From the NCBI RefSeq assembly GCF_021391675.1, contig NZ_CP090095.1, positions 687,501-751,500 of the forward strand: a stretch of DNA of 64,000 nucleotides, read 5' to 3'. A program made the position numbers and the translations under genes. Every line of letters begins with the position of its first letter. Position 1 is the first letter of the stretch. The DNA comes from Neorhizobium galegae. Lineage in GTDB: Bacteria; Pseudomonadota; Alphaproteobacteria; Rhizobiales; Rhizobiaceae. Of the stretch, positions 1 through 9,276 are shown piece by piece. Under the pieces are notes generated by a model that searched no databases, was not told the DNA's origin, and saw nothing but the letters and a program-made list of their open reading frames with translations.

Positions 1-374
1 GCTCGGTCGCTGCTCGCTCCGATGCAGCTTACGGCAAGAGCCTCGCCTATCTGCGCGCCGGTTTGACCGACAAGGCCTCTGTCGCTGCGGCCGACTCGGC
101 GCAGACCAACCAGCGTGCGGTCGAGCTGCAGACCGCCATCCTCTCCGACCGCGCGGTCAATGCCTTCAAGGCCGGACGCTATCGCGAGACGTTGCTGGCG
201 CTCGACCAGCGGGCGCAGATCGCGCCCGAACAGTCCGATCTCATGTCGTTGCGCGGTTATGCCCATCTCAACCTCGGCCGGCTTGCCGATGCCACCCGCA
301 TCTTCCAGGCACTCGCCGATATGGGCGACAAGGCGGGCTTGCGCGGGCTCGCCGACGTTCAGGCGATGAACTGA
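1..374 (+). CDS. TPR-repeat protein, C-terminal fragment (5' end outside window)
   Basis: The reading frame is open through the left edge (codons from base 3) and stops with TGA at 372-374, so only about 123 C-terminal residues are visible. The last 70 residues form helix-turn-helix pairs typical of tetratricopeptide repeats, such as SLRGYAHLNLGRLADATRIF with Gly/Ala spacing. TPR modules mediate protein-protein contacts. It is followed by a non-coding stretch before the che operon, so it belongs to the preceding region and probably not to motility. A TTG inside the frame at 63 is not needed as a start. The product cannot be named further from this fragment. Confidence 0.75.
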   Translation, partial: SVAARSDAAYGKSLAYLRAGLTDKASVAAADSAQTNQRAVELQTAILSDRAVNAFKAGRYRETLLALDQRAQIAPEQSDLMSLRGYAHLNLGRLADATRIFQALADMGDKAGLRGLADVQAMN

Positions 375-475
375 GAAAACCGCAGCTCCGCGTAGTGCCG
401 AAACAAATGCGCCCATAGCGGGTAATATGCGCCCGATTGAAGCAAAACAGGCATCCTTGCACCTTCCATTAACCT

Positions 476-499
476 TCGGGCAAGGAATTAACCATACAT
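476..499 (+). promoter_or_regulatory. Weak flagellar-type promoter element, che operon
   Basis: TCGGGCAAG, nine bases, then ATACAT. This resembles the TCRCRCAAG-N9-YTA element upstream of fliF, motA, flgF operon, motB operon, flgE and flhA, with one mismatch in each half. If the second half is a -10 element, transcription would begin near 506, just where the structured leader begins. Confidence 0.35.
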
Positions 500-506
500 A
501 TTAGAG

Positions 507-612
507 ACCACGGCGAAATGGGATGACTGCGGTCTCCCACCAGGCATGAAGCCGCAAAGCCGTACCGGTCCAATCCGGTATCCGCTCATGAAAATCCAGG
601 AAAGCCCGTGGT
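507..612 (+). ncRNA. Candidate structured 5' UTR RNA of the che operon
   Basis: ACCACGG (507-513) is complementary to CCGTGGT (606-612), closing a domain of about 106 nt. Inside are three hairpins. Bases 519-539 form an 8-bp stem with one bulged T and a C(TGCG)G tetraloop. Bases 543-553 form a short GGC/GCC stem. Bases 563-580 form TACCGG/CCGGTA with a six-base loop. GCAAAGCC lies between the second and third hairpins. The architecture resembles a riboswitch or cis-regulatory RNA, but I do not recognise a known class. Confidence 0.4.
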
Positions 613-750
613 GACCGCGTTGCCCATGCCTGACGGATATTGATCCGGTCTGGCGAGCATCCCCCGTTCATCCAGGCGCTGGCTGACAGCAGCTTGCATG
701 CCGCTGATCCTCTCCGGGGATTGGCTTAATTAATTTTGGGGACGGTTTTG

Positions 751-2367
751 GTGCAGGAAATGCCATCGGATCAGGCGCGACGTGGCCAGGCAGGCAGCCT
801 AGGCGAGAGACTGGCATTTGCCGGCCTCGACGGCGAACTGCGTGATCTGCTGCGCCGCTGCCGCCCACAGCTCGACCGGCATCTGAAGACCGGCCTGCGC
901 GACCTCTTCCACCGCTTTCAATCCTTTCCGGAAGCCGCCCGCAATTTCGAAAGCGAGCAGCAGATCGAACGGCTGCACGACCTGCAGGCCTCCCATTGGG
1001 GCGTGTTGACCGATGCCCGCTTCGATGCGCTCTACGCCGAGCGGGTGAAGGTTCTCTCCGACGCCGAGAGCCGCATGGGCCTCGATCCGCGCTGGCACGT
1101 CGCCGGTCACGCCGTGATGCTCGAACATCTGATCGCCGGTGCAATCGTCGATCTCGCTCCGAAATCGCTGCTGCCGGGCGGCCGCAAGCGTGAGCAGGAA
1201 CTGCTCGACCTCGTCGGCGCGATTACCCGTCTGGTGATGGTCGATGTCGAGATTGCCGTCTCGCTCCGCTTCAACGAACAGCGCCAGAAGCACCAGCGTG
1301 CGCTCGCCGAACAGCGCGAAGCCGATCACGCCCAGGCGATCGAAACCTTTACCGACGTCATCGCAGCGCTTGCCGACCGCGACCTGACGGCCTCTCTGCC
1401 CGCCGATGTGCCGGATGTCTATCGCGAGCTCGCCGATCTTCTCAACCAGGCGGTCGCCGGCATGCGCTCCTCGGTCGAGACAGCCGATGGACACGGCCGG
1501 AAGGCTGGCGCGCTCACTCAATCGCTTGCCGAAGGTGCCCGCTCGTTCGCCTCCGCTTCCGAAGAACAGTCGGCCCGCCTCAGGGAGGCGGCACGCGTGC
1601 TGCTCGACGTCACCGCCAGGGTCAAGGGAAGTGCCGCCGAGACTGCCGCTGCCGAAAAAGCCGCCGCCGAGACCCGCCGTTCGGTCGAGGCAAGCGGCGA
1701 GGTCGTCGGCCGGGCGATCAACGCCATGGCGGATATCGAATCTTCGGCCGAAAAGATCGGCGAGATCATCGGCGTTATCGACGATATCGCGTTTCAGACG
1801 AATCTGCTGGCGCTGAACGCCGGCATCGAGGCGGCTCGCGCCGGCGAGACGGGCCGCGGGTTTGCGGTCGTCGCCCAGGAAGTGCGCGCGCTTGCCCAGC
1901 GCTCCGCCGATGCGGCCCGCGAGATCAAGACGCTCGTCAACGGCACCAAGTCCCAGGTGGATGCGGGTGTCGAGATGGTTCACCGCACCCAGGAGGCGAT
2001 CGGCGGCATCGTCCGCCAGGTTTCCGATATCAATGACGCGATCGCCGGCATCGCCCGCGACACCGGCGAGCAGGCCGTGGGTCTCGACCGGTTGACCGTC
2101 GAGATCGGTTCGGTCAGCGAACACGTCGCCTCGAATGCAGGCCTTGCGTCCCGCGCGGGCGAAGGCGCCGACGAACTCCATACCGTCATCCTGGAACTCG
2201 GACGGACGGTCCGCGAGTTCCGGATCGAACGACAGAACCGTTATGCGGATGCGCGCCGTCCGGCTGCGCCAAGACCCCAGCCGACTCTCGTCCCGATCGC
2301 GCCGATGGCTTCCGAGCGTGCGGATGACGGCGAATACATCTTTCAGAAACGACAAGGAATAAGCTGA
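751..2367 (+). CDS. icpA: Soluble globin-domain chemoreceptor (IcpA-like)
   Basis: Cytoplasmic methyl-accepting chemotaxis protein of about 538 residues and first gene of the che operon, as in S. meliloti. There are no membrane segments. Residues about 10-180 resemble the globin-coupled sensor domain of HemAT (FHRF near 52, RMGLDPRW near 110). Next comes a HAMP-like linker (about 200-250) and a signalling domain with the conserved hairpin tip, [21 protein letters not shown] followed by [18 protein letters not shown]. The position that carries the heme-ligating proximal His in HemAT appears to be Glu (about residue 106). GTG 751 is chosen because GGGGA lies 8 bases upstream; ATG 760 is the alternative. 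Its stop overlaps the cheS start by one base. Confidence 0.85.
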   Translation: MQEMPSDQARRGQAGSLGERLAFAGLDGELRDLLRRCRPQLDRHLKTGLRDLFHRFQSFPEAARNFESEQQIERLHDLQASHWGVLTDARFDALYAERVKVLSDAESRMGLDPRWHVAGHAVMLEHLIAGAIVDLAPKSLLPGGRKREQELLDLVGAITRLVMVDVEIAVSLRFNEQRQKHQRALAEQREADHAQAIETFTDVIAALADRDLTASLPADVPDVYRELADLLNQAVAGMRSSVETADGHGRKAGALTQSLAEGARSFASASEEQSARLREAARVLLDVTARVKGSAAETAAAEKAAAETRRSVEASGEVVGRAINAMADIESSAEKIGEIIGVIDDIAFQTNLLALNAGIEAARAGETGRGFAVVAQEVRALAQRSADAAREIKTLVNGTKSQVDAGVEMVHRTQEAIGGIVRQVSDINDAIAGIARDTGEQAVGLDRLTVEIGSVSEHVASNAGLASRAGEGADELHTVILELGRTVREFRIERQNRYADARRPAAPRPQPTLVPIAPMASERADDGEYIFQKRQGIS

Positions 2368-2660
2368 TGGCAGCAAAGAAGGCCGGACCTGCAAGTTTGA
2401 AGCTGCCCGCGGTGCTGGACCTCAACGAGGCCTCGAACCTGCATGGCAAGCTGGTCTCCATGCGCGGCAGCGATCTCAGGATCGATGCGTCGGGCGTCGA
2501 GCGCGTTGGTGTCCAGTGCGCCCAGGTTCTGCTCGCCGGCGTCAAGGCTTGGGAAGAAGACAAGAAGTCCCTCCTCGTGGAGAAGGCTTCGGATGCATTT
2601 CAGAAGACGATGCAACTCATCGGCATCAATAACCAGAATTTGGTTGCTAAGGAGATCTAG
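2367..2660 (+). CDS. cheS: STAS-domain chemotaxis protein CheS
   Basis: A 97-residue single STAS domain (anti-sigma-antagonist fold, LRIDASGVERVGVQCAQVLL at about 36-55). In S. meliloti the 97-residue CheS at this position binds CheA and speeds dephosphorylation of the sink regulator CheY1. Length, position between icpA and cheY1, and the one-base overlap with icpA all fit. The Ser phosphorylated in anti-anti-sigma factors lies in this loop (DASG), but no partner kinase other than CheA is nearby. Confidence 0.85.
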   Translation: MAAKKAGPASLKLPAVLDLNEASNLHGKLVSMRGSDLRIDASGVERVGVQCAQVLLAGVKAWEEDKKSLLVEKASDAFQKTMQLIGINNQNLVAKEI

Positions 2661-2662
2661 CA

Positions 2663-3028
2663 ATGAAGAAAAAAGTACTGACCGTGGATGACTCACGGAC
2701 GATCCGGAACATGCTTCTGGTGACCCTGAATAACGCAGGTTTTGAAACAATTCAGGCGGAAGACGGCGTTGAAGGCCTCGAAGTCCTCGAGGGCTGCAAT
2801 CCGGACGTCATCGTCACGGATATCAACATGCCGCGCCTCGACGGCTTCGGTTTCATCGAAGGCGTTCGCCGCAACGAAAAATTTCGCGCCGTCCCGATCC
2901 TCGTCCTGACGACGGAAAGCGATGCCGAGAAGAAGAACCGGGCCCGGCAGGCCGGCGCGACGGGCTGGATCGTCAAGCCTTTCGATCCTGCCAAACTGAT
3001 TGATGCGATCGAGCGTGTAACCGCCTGA
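2663..3028 (+). CDS. cheY1: Chemotaxis response regulator CheY1 (phosphate sink type)
   Basis: Single receiver domain of 121 residues. The acidic pocket is D9/D10, the phosphoacceptor D53 (VTDINMP), the switch Thr T83 or T84 and the Lys K105 (VKPFD), so all active-site residues are present. In two-CheY rhizobia, CheY1 drains phosphate from CheA while CheY2 acts on the motor. It begins two bases after cheS and is followed by cheA after 16 bases. Confidence 0.93.
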   Translation: MKKKVLTVDDSRTIRNMLLVTLNNAGFETIQAEDGVEGLEVLEGCNPDVIVTDINMPRLDGFGFIEGVRRNEKFRAVPILVLTTESDAEKKNRARQAGATGWIVKPFDPAKLIDAIERVTA

Positions 3029-3044
3029 GCCAGGAATTCCCCCG

Positions 3045-5324
3045 ATGGATATGAACGAAATCAAAGAGATCTTCTTTCAGGAATGCGAAGAGCAGCTCGC
3101 TGAACTGGAGTCGGGTCTTCTCAAGCTGAACGACGGGGATCGCGACCCCGAAACGGTGAACGCCGTTTTCCGTGCCGTTCATTCCATCAAGGGGGGCGCC
3201 GGTGCCTTCGGTCTGGACGACCTGGTCTCCTTCGCCCACGTCTTCGAGACGACGCTCGATTGCGTGCGCTCCAACAAGCTGGAGCCGACGCAGGACGTCC
3301 TGAAGGTCATGCTGAAATCGGCCGACGTGCTCGCCGACCTCGTCACCGCGTCGCGTGACGGCGGCGGCGTCGATGCGTCGAGAAGCCGCGGCCTCGTCAA
3401 GGAACTCGAGGCGCTTGCCCATGGCGAGTTGCCGTCTTCCTCCGGCCACGACGCCCCGAAACCGGCCGCAAAGGCTGCTCCCGCCGCGGCTCCTGCGGCG
3501 AAAGCGGAGCTTCTCAAGCCGAGCGACGACAGCGGTTTCCAGCCGATCCCCTTCTCGTTCGACGGTTTTGGCGAGGACGATGAGCCGGCAGTCGAAGGTT
3601 CGCTCTACGAGGTGACCTTCAAGCCGCGCCGCGAACTCTATTCCAAGGGCAACGAGGCGGCGCTCCTGCTGCGCGACCTGTCCCGTCTGGGAGAGATGAG
3701 CATCAATTGCGATACGGATGCTCTGCCGACCCTCGACAAGATGGATCCGGAAGCATCCTACTTCAGCTGGAAGATCTCGATCCGGACCACCCGGAGCGAA
3801 GACGACATCCGCGCCGTCTTCGAATTCGCTGAATGGGATTGCGACCTCGAAGTGAAGTTTGCCGAAGAGGCTTCTTCCAACGAGGAACTGCCGATGGTCC
3901 CGGTTCCGTTCGATCTCTCGATCCTCGATGACTCTTCGGCCGGCGAAGACGAAAGGACCAGCGAACGGGGCGCTTCGGAAGAAACCGTCGCCGCGGCCCT
4001 ATCCGCTGCCGAGACCGCGAGCAACGTCTCCAGGGCCGCCCGTGTCGCCGAGAAGAAGGAGTCGGCCGCCGCCAGTGCCGCCGCCCAGAACAATGCCGCA
4101 GCCGCAGCTGCTGGCGCGGGCCAGACGATCCGCGTTGATCTCGACCGCGTCGACCGTCTCATCAACCTCGTGGGCGAGCTTGTCATCAACCAGGCGATGC
4201 TATCCCAGAGCGTCGTCGAGAACGACGCGACCGGTACATCGGCCGTCAACATGGGTCTCGAAGAGCTGCAGCAGCTCACCCGCGAGATCCAGGACTCGGT
4301 CATGGCGATCCGCGCGCAGCCGGTGAAGCCGGTCTTCCAGCGCATGTCGCGTATCGTTCGCGAAGTGGCCGACATGGTCGGCAAGTCGATCCGCCTGGTC
4401 ACCGAAGGTGAAAACACCGAAGTCGACAAGACGGTCATCGACAAGATCGCCGAACCGCTGACCCACATGATCCGCAATGCCGTCGACCACGGCATCGAAT
4501 CGCCCGAAAAGCGCGAAGCCGCCGGCAAGGACCCGGAAGGCACGATCAAGCTGACCGCGAAACATCGTTCGGGCCGCATCCTGATCGAGCTTGCCGACGA
4601 CGGCGCCGGCATCAACCGCGAGCGCGTCCGCCAGAAGGCGATCGACAACGACATCATCGCGGCCGACGCCAACCTGTCGGACGACGAGATCGACAACCTG
4701 ATCTTCATGGCCGGCTTCTCCACCGCCGACAAGATCTCCGACATTTCCGGCCGCGGCGTCGGCATGGACGTGGTCAAGCGGTCGATCCAGGCGCTCGGCG
4801 GCCGTATCTCGATCTCGTCGCGGCCGGGTTACGGCTCGACCTTCACCATGAGCCTGCCGCTGACGCTTGCCGTTCTCGACGGCATGGTGGTCACGGTTGC
4901 CGGCCAGACGCTGGTGGTGCCGCTCACCGCGATCGTCGAGACGCTGCAGCCGGAGGCTTCCGCCATCCATTCCTTCGGCGCCAATCAGCGGCTGATCTCG
5001 ATCCGCAACTCGTTCTGCCCGCTGGTCGATGTCGGTAGGGTCCTCAACTACCGCGCAACCCAGGCCAATCCGGTCGAAGGTGTCGCGCTGCTGGTGGAAT
5101 CGGAAGGCGGCGGACAGCGTGCTCTGATGGTCGATGCCATCCAGGGCCAGCGCCAGGTCGTCATCAAGTCGCTCGAGGCGAACTACACCCACGTCCCGGG
5201 CATCGCCGCAGCCACCATTCTCGGTGACGGCCGCGTCGCTCTCATCCTCGACGTCGATGCGGTTGTCGCGGCGTCGCGAGGCCAGTCCATGAAACCTGAA
5301 ATGTCGTTAGCCGCCACGGGTTGA
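3045..5324 (+). CDS. cheA: Chemotaxis histidine kinase CheA
   Basis: Histidine kinase of 759 residues that couples receptors to CheY1, CheY2 and CheB. It has an HPt domain with the phosphorylated His at about 46 (VFRAVHSIKGGAGAFG), an Ala-rich linker, a regulator-binding P2 region, a dimerisation domain after the second Ala-rich linker (VDRLINLVGELVINQAML) and a HATPase with N-box HMIRNAVDHG, DDGAGI and GRGVGMDVV. The C-terminal CheW-like domain begins near 610. Two Ala-rich linkers make it longer than E. coli CheA (654), as is usual in rhizobia. Confidence 0.97.
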   Translation: MDMNEIKEIFFQECEEQLAELESGLLKLNDGDRDPETVNAVFRAVHSIKGGAGAFGLDDLVSFAHVFETTLDCVRSNKLEPTQDVLKVMLKSADVLADLVTASRDGGGVDASRSRGLVKELEALAHGELPSSSGHDAPKPAAKAAPAAAPAAKAELLKPSDDSGFQPIPFSFDGFGEDDEPAVEGSLYEVTFKPRRELYSKGNEAALLLRDLSRLGEMSINCDTDALPTLDKMDPEASYFSWKISIRTTRSEDDIRAVFEFAEWDCDLEVKFAEEASSNEELPMVPVPFDLSILDDSSAGEDERTSERGASEETVAAALSAAETASNVSRAARVAEKKESAAASAAAQNNAAAAAAGAGQTIRVDLDRVDRLINLVGELVINQAMLSQSVVENDATGTSAVNMGLEELQQLTREIQDSVMAIRAQPVKPVFQRMSRIVREVADMVGKSIRLVTEGENTEVDKTVIDKIAEPLTHMIRNAVDHGIESPEKREAAGKDPEGTIKLTAKHRSGRILIELADDGAGINRERVRQKAIDNDIIAADANLSDDEIDNLIFMAGFSTADKISDISGRGVGMDVVKRSIQALGGRISISSRPGYGSTFTMSLPLTLAVLDGMVVTVAGQTLVVPLTAIVETLQPEASAIHSFGANQRLISIRNSFCPLVDVGRVLNYRATQANPVEGVALLVESEGGGQRALMVDAIQGQRQVVIKSLEANYTHVPGIAAATILGDGRVALILDVDAVVAASRGQSMKPEMSLAATG

Positions 5325-5331
5325 GTTTAAT

Positions 5332-5799
5332 ATGTCGTATGCCGTGAAAAATCTGGTCCCGGGAAGCAAGGAGCTGATCGCTTTTCGCATCAGCGATCAG
5401 GAATTTTGCGTGAACATCATGTCCGTCCGCGAAATTCGCGGATGGACCCAGGCAACGCCGCTACCGCATGCGCCCGCCTATGTCATGGGTCTCATCAATC
5501 TGCGCGGCGCGGTTCTGCCGATCGTCGACCTTTCGGCCCGGCTTGGCATGAAGGATGCCGAGCCGACGGCGCGCCATGTGATCATCGTGGCGCAGATGAA
5601 GACCAAAGTTGTTGGTCTCCTCGTCGAAGCCGTTTCCGATATCCTTACGATTACCGACGAGAATATCCAGCCAGTACCGGAAGTCTCTTCCGATCTGGAG
5701 AGACAATACGCCCGGGGGATTCTCGCCATCGATAAGCGGATGATCTGCATGATCGAGTTGGATGCCCTCTTCCCCGACACGGAAAGCGAAGTTGCATGA
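5332..5799 (+). CDS. cheW: Chemotaxis coupling protein CheW
   Basis: Adapter of 155 residues that joins chemoreceptors to CheA. It is a single CheW/SH3-like domain: ELIAFRISDQEFCVNIMSVREIRGW at the start, then YVMGLINLRGAVLPIVDLSARLGM, the receptor-contacting core. It starts 7 bases after cheA and its end overlaps the cheR start by 4 bases (ATGA), consistent with translational coupling. Confidence 0.96.
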   Translation: MSYAVKNLVPGSKELIAFRISDQEFCVNIMSVREIRGWTQATPLPHAPAYVMGLINLRGAVLPIVDLSARLGMKDAEPTARHVIIVAQMKTKVVGLLVEAVSDILTITDENIQPVPEVSSDLERQYARGILAIDKRMICMIELDALFPDTESEVA

Positions 5800-6704
5800 A
5801 GCCCTTGGGCGCCATCGAAAGCCGGCAGTCACCGGATGAAGTCCTCGCAAGCGGCGAATATCCGCTGACGCGTCGTGACCTCACCGACATTTCGGCGATG
5901 ATCTACGCGGATGCCGGGATCTATCTCAACGATTCCAAGGCCTCGCTCGTCTATTCCCGCCTTTCCAAGCATATCCGGGCTTTGGGGTTGCGCGGGTTCA
6001 AGGATTATTGCGTTCTGGTGGCGTCGCCCGAAGGTGCCGCCGCCCGCCGGGAGATGCTGTCGCATCTGACGACCAACTTCACCCGTTTCTTCCGCGAGAA
6101 CCATCACTTCGAGCACCTGCGCGACGAGGTTCTGCCGGGTCTGATCAACCGCGCCAAGAGCGGCGGTCGCGTGCGCATCTGGTCGGCCGCCTGTTCGGAC
6201 GGGCAGGAGCCGTATTCGATTGCGCTGACCGTACTGTCGCTGCTTCCCAATGCGGCCGATCTCGACTTCCGCATCCTGGCGACCGATATCGATCCGAAGA
6301 TCCTGGCCGCGGCCCGCGCCGGCGTCTACGACGAAAACGCGCTCGAGACCATGACGCCCGCCATGCGCAAGCAGTGGTTCCGGGAGGTCGATGCCGGCGG
6401 ACGCCGCAGGTTCCAGATCGATGAACGCGTCAAGAAGCTGATCACCTTCAACGAGTTGAACCTGATGGCGCAATGGCCCTTCAAGGGCAATTTCGATGTC
6501 ATCTTCTGTCGCAACGTCGTCATTTATTTCGACGAGCCGACGCAGATGAAAATCTGGTCCCGCTTTGCCTCGCTCCTGCCTGAAGGCGGACATCTTTATA
6601 TCGGCCATTCCGAACGTGTCTCCGGCGACGCGAAGAACCTGTTCGATAACATCGGCATCACGACCTATCGTCATACCGGTAAGAATGCAGGGAGGAAGGC
6701 ATGA
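5796..6704 (+). CDS. cheR: Chemoreceptor glutamate methyltransferase CheR
   Basis: S-adenosylmethionine-dependent methyltransferase of 302 residues that methylates receptor Glu side chains during adaptation. An N-terminal helical CheR_N domain (about 25-80) contains [11 protein letters not shown], which is typical of the receptor-contacting region. The SAM domain carries [16 protein letters not shown] and later [13 protein letters not shown]. No C-terminal pentapeptide-binding extension is seen beyond the usual beta subdomain. It overlaps cheB by 4 bases. Confidence 0.96.
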   Translation: MKPLGAIESRQSPDEVLASGEYPLTRRDLTDISAMIYADAGIYLNDSKASLVYSRLSKHIRALGLRGFKDYCVLVASPEGAAARREMLSHLTTNFTRFFRENHHFEHLRDEVLPGLINRAKSGGRVRIWSAACSDGQEPYSIALTVLSLLPNAADLDFRILATDIDPKILAAARAGVYDENALETMTPAMRKQWFREVDAGGRRRFQIDERVKKLITFNELNLMAQWPFKGNFDVIFCRNVVIYFDEPTQMKIWSRFASLLPEGGHLYIGHSERVSGDAKNLFDNIGITTYRHTGKNAGRKA

Positions 6705-7741
6705 GCGCTCCGGCACGGGTCCTGGTCGTCGATGATTCCCCGACCATGCGCGGCCTGATCACGGCCATCCTGAATTCCGATCCGGAGGTGAATGTCGTCG
6801 GCCAGGCCGGCGATGCGCTGGAAGCGCGCGTCGCGATCAAGCAACTCAACCCCGATGTCGTTACCCTCGATATCGAGATGCCCAATATGAACGGGCTGGA
6901 ATTCCTCGAAAAGATCATGCGCCTGCGTCCTATGCCGGTAATCATGGTCTCGGCCATGACCCATCAGGGTGCCAATGCGACGCTGGCCGCTCTGGAGATC
7001 GGCGCCTTCGATTGCGTCGGCAAGCCAGCCCCCGGCGATATTCGCCCCTTCATGGATCTTGCCGAAAAGGTGAAGGCTGCAGCCCGGTCGGGACCCCGCC
7101 GCAACGGACCGGCTCCGTTCGTCGCCGCCTCTCCTGCTGCGGAGTACCGGGTGGGCAGGAAGGTTGTGGCCATAGGGTCGTCAACCGGCGGTGTCGAAGC
7201 CCTTATCGCGGTGCTGCAAAAGTTCCCGCAAAACTGCCCGCCGACTGTAATTACTCAACATATGCCTTCCACGTTTACCAAAAGTTTTGCTGAACGGCTT
7301 AATCGTATCTGCGCTCCTGTGGTGCAGGAAGCTACCGACGGCGCGCGGCTGGAGATCGGCAAGATCTACCTCGCGCCTGGTGGCGAACGGCACTTGCAGG
7401 TGGTCAATCCGTCGGCGCCATGTTGCCGGCTGATCGAAAGGGAGCCGGTAAACGGCCACAGGCCCTCGGTGGACGTCCTTTTCGACTCGGTCGCCGATCT
7501 GGCGGGTCGTAATGCGGTCGGGGTCATCCTGACGGGCATGGGCCGCGACGGAGCTGCAGGTTTGCTCAGAATGCGTAGCGCGGGCGCACGCACGATCGGG
7601 CAGAACGAAAAGACGTGTGTGGTCTACGGCATGCCGAGGGTTGCCCATGAAATGGGAGCCGTCGAGCAGCAGCTGCCGCTAGGCTCCATTGGAGAAGAAG
7701 TGTTGAAGTTAACTGCCGCCCGAAAAGAAGGTACCGAATAA
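6701..7741 (+). CDS. cheB: Chemoreceptor methylesterase/deamidase CheB
   Basis: Enzyme of 346 residues that removes receptor methyl groups when phosphorylated by CheA. The N-terminal receiver has D11/D12 and phosphoacceptor D57 ([12 protein letters not shown]). The C-terminal esterase has a catalytic triad of Ser about 161 (GSSTGG), His 187 (TQHMP) and Asp 283 (GMGRDGA), closely matching the Salmonella enzyme's numbering. The next gene starts on the following base. Confidence 0.97.
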   Translation: MSAPARVLVVDDSPTMRGLITAILNSDPEVNVVGQAGDALEARVAIKQLNPDVVTLDIEMPNMNGLEFLEKIMRLRPMPVIMVSAMTHQGANATLAALEIGAFDCVGKPAPGDIRPFMDLAEKVKAAARSGPRRNGPAPFVAASPAAEYRVGRKVVAIGSSTGGVEALIAVLQKFPQNCPPTVITQHMPSTFTKSFAERLNRICAPVVQEATDGARLEIGKIYLAPGGERHLQVVNPSAPCCRLIEREPVNGHRPSVDVLFDSVADLAGRNAVGVILTGMGRDGAAGLLRMRSAGARTIGQNEKTCVVYGMPRVAHEMGAVEQQLPLGSIGEEVLKLTAARKEGTE

Positions 7742-8131
7742 ATGTCTATCGCTGAAAAAATCAAAGTTCTGATCGTTGATGATCAGGTCACCAGCCGCCT
7801 GCTGCTCAGCGACGCCCTGACACAGCTCGGCTTCAAACAGATCACGTCTGCCGGCGATGGCGAGCAGGGCATGAAGATCATGGCCGAGCAGCCGCACCAT
7901 CTCGTCATTTCGGATTTCAACATGCCGAAAATGGACGGTATCGGTTTCCTTCAGGCCGTTCGCGCCAATCCGAACACGAAGAAAGCCGCATTCATCATCC
8001 TGACGGCGCAGGGCGACCGTGCCCTGGTTCAAAAGGCTGCGTCGCTCGGCGCCAACAACGTACTCGCCAAGCCGTTCACGATCGAAAAGATGAAGGCCGC
8101 TATCGAAGCGGTGTTTGGAGCATTGAAATGA
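7742..8131 (+). CDS. cheY2: Chemotaxis response regulator CheY2 (motor-binding)
   Basis: Single receiver domain of 129 residues with D13/D14, phosphoacceptor D58 ([12 protein letters not shown]), T87 and K109 (LAKPF). In S. meliloti the corresponding protein, when phosphorylated, slows the unidirectional motor by binding FliM. It is encoded immediately after cheB with no gap and overlaps cheD by 4 bases. Confidence 0.94.
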   Translation: MSIAEKIKVLIVDDQVTSRLLLSDALTQLGFKQITSAGDGEQGMKIMAEQPHHLVISDFNMPKMDGIGFLQAVRANPNTKKAAFIILTAQGDRALVQKAASLGANNVLAKPFTIEKMKAAIEAVFGALK

Positions 8132-8685
8132 ATGACGCCGCTGCAGTCAGGCGTGTCCATATCATCCAGGGGGAATTTAAGGTCCTGAACGACCCGAATG
8201 CCGTTCTCTCGACGATTCTGGGCTCATGCGTGGCTGCTTGTCTTCGCGATCCTGTCGCCGGTATCGGCGGTATGAACCACTTCCTGCTTCCGGGATCCGG
8301 CGGCTCCATGACCTCGGGCGGCGATGCAACGCGTTATGGCGTGCATCTGATGGAGTTGCTGATCAACGGACTTTTGAAGCAGGGTGCCCGGCGAGACCGG
8401 TTGGAAGCGAAGATTTTCGGCGGCGCCAAGACGATTGCCAGCTTTTCGAATGTCGGCGAACAGAATGCCGCATTCGCGATGCAATTTCTAAAGGACGAAG
8501 GCATTCCGGTGGTCGGTTCCTCAACGGGCGGGGAACACGGGCGCAAGCTCGAGTTCTGGCCGGTGAGCGGCCGGGCTCGTCAGTATCCGCTGACCGGTGC
8601 CGAAACTCAACGGACGGTGGCTATGGAGGAGCGTCCGGTACGCACGCCGCCGAAGCCGGTCGAGAGCTCAATCGAGTTCTTTTAA
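8128..8685 (+). CDS. cheD: Chemoreceptor glutamine deamidase CheD
   Basis: Cysteine-protease-like amidase of 185 residues that deamidates receptor Gln residues. The catalytic residues known from Thermotoga CheD correspond here to Cys 34 (LGSCVAACL), His 51 (GGMNHFLLP) and probably Thr 29. The C-terminal tail is about 20 residues longer than the core fold and ends in SSIEFF, an acidic-Phe-Phe ending that resembles the end of CheT. Confidence 0.95.
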   Translation: MNDAAAVRRVHIIQGEFKVLNDPNAVLSTILGSCVAACLRDPVAGIGGMNHFLLPGSGGSMTSGGDATRYGVHLMELLINGLLKQGARRDRLEAKIFGGAKTIASFSNVGEQNAAFAMQFLKDEGIPVVGSSTGGEHGRKLEFWPVSGRARQYPLTGAETQRTVAMEERPVRTPPKPVESSIEFF

Positions 8686-8714
8686 AGAAGTCATTTCTCG
8701 GGGCGAAAGAAGCC

Positions 8715-9104
8715 ATGAACGACATCGTCAAGACGCCAATCGCTCCCTTTGAGGAATCTCTTCCAGAAGTCCTGATGCGTCTGGTCTCGGAGCTTCATGA
8801 CGTCGCCTACCTGATCGAACGGGTCGAGCCGCAGCTTCTGGAGCTCGGCGGCGAAACGATCCTGCAGTCGCCGGACAGCTTGAAAGTCCTGCAGGGCATC
8901 GACCTTGCCGTCCAGAAGACGCGCGGCCTTGCGGAATTCGTCGATACGATCACCGGTGGCATTCCCAGCGAATGGATGGTCGATGTCTCGACCGCCCTCA
9001 ATCTCGTCAAGCTCGCCGACATGCAGAAGGCGCTCACCAACGGCATGCGCCACGGCCATTCCCAGCCTTTGAGCAAGGCAGCCGGCGATTTCGATTTTTT
9101 CTGA
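8715..9104 (+). CDS. cheT: Chemotaxis protein CheT
   Basis: Small, mostly helical protein of 129 residues and last gene of the che operon. The homologue in this position in S. meliloti is CheT, which has remote resemblance to CheZ and is reported to act with CheR rather than as a phosphatase. ATG 8715 is chosen because the frame upstream overlaps cheD, while GGGGCGAAAGAAG precedes this codon. The protein ends in GDFDFF. I identify it by position and size; the family assignment is less certain than for its neighbours. Confidence 0.75.
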   Translation: MNDIVKTPIAPFEESLPEVLMRLVSELHDVAYLIERVEPQLLELGGETILQSPDSLKVLQGIDLAVQKTRGLAEFVDTITGGIPSEWMVDVSTALNLVKLADMQKALTNGMRHGHSQPLSKAAGDFDFF

Positions 9105-9276
9105 TCGCCAGCCCTGACATGCATGCTTCGGCCATGACGGCCGGGACACTCGCCAGTCTCACGATCCCATCCACAATCGCCAAAACCATGCGCCCGCGAA
9201 ACGCTCGCACAAGCTTCGCTTCCTAAGGTGCGATTGAGCATAGGCTCGAATACCTAGTTGGCGATGTGGGAACAGA
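9105..9276 (+). other. Intergenic region between che operon and fliF
   Basis: It contains a short dyad GGCC-ATGAC-GGCC near 9130-9145 without a T tract, and the flagellar promoter element at 9205-9228. No ORF is supported here. Confidence 0.55.
9205..9228 (+). promoter_or_regulatory. Flagellar promoter element upstream of fliF
   Basis: TCGCACAAG, nine bases, then CTAAGG, ending 48 bases before the fliF ATG. It is a full match to TCRCRCAAG-N9-YTA, shared with motA, the DUF1217-flgF operon, the fliH/motB operon, flgE and flhA. Confidence 0.65.

Larger units (their letters stand above)
375..750 (+). other. Non-coding leader of the che operon
   Basis: This stretch of about 375 bases separates the TPR gene from the chemoreceptor gene and holds no convincing ORF. 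It contains a weak copy of the flagellar promoter element (476-499) and then a set of inverted repeats that can fold into a closed multi-hairpin RNA (507-612), both listed separately. The last 130 bases show no further structure that I can support. Confidence 0.6.

Noticed and set aside
507..612. Assignment of the che leader RNA as a GEMM-I c-di-GMP riboswitch
   Set aside because: Only GCAAAGCC and an adjacent hairpin resemble GEMM-I. The GGGCAAACC and GGTAGC..GGGTT strands needed for the ligand pocket are not found.
799..2394. Long minus-strand frame of 531 codons opposite the chemoreceptor
   Set aside because: It is antisense to a gene with clear MCP motifs. Mirror frames are common in GC-rich codon usage, and the product has no recognisable domain.
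8226..8714. Extension of the cheT frame upstream through cheD
   Set aside because: It overlaps cheD in another frame with no family resemblance, whereas ATG 8715 lies just behind the cheD stop with a purine-rich site.
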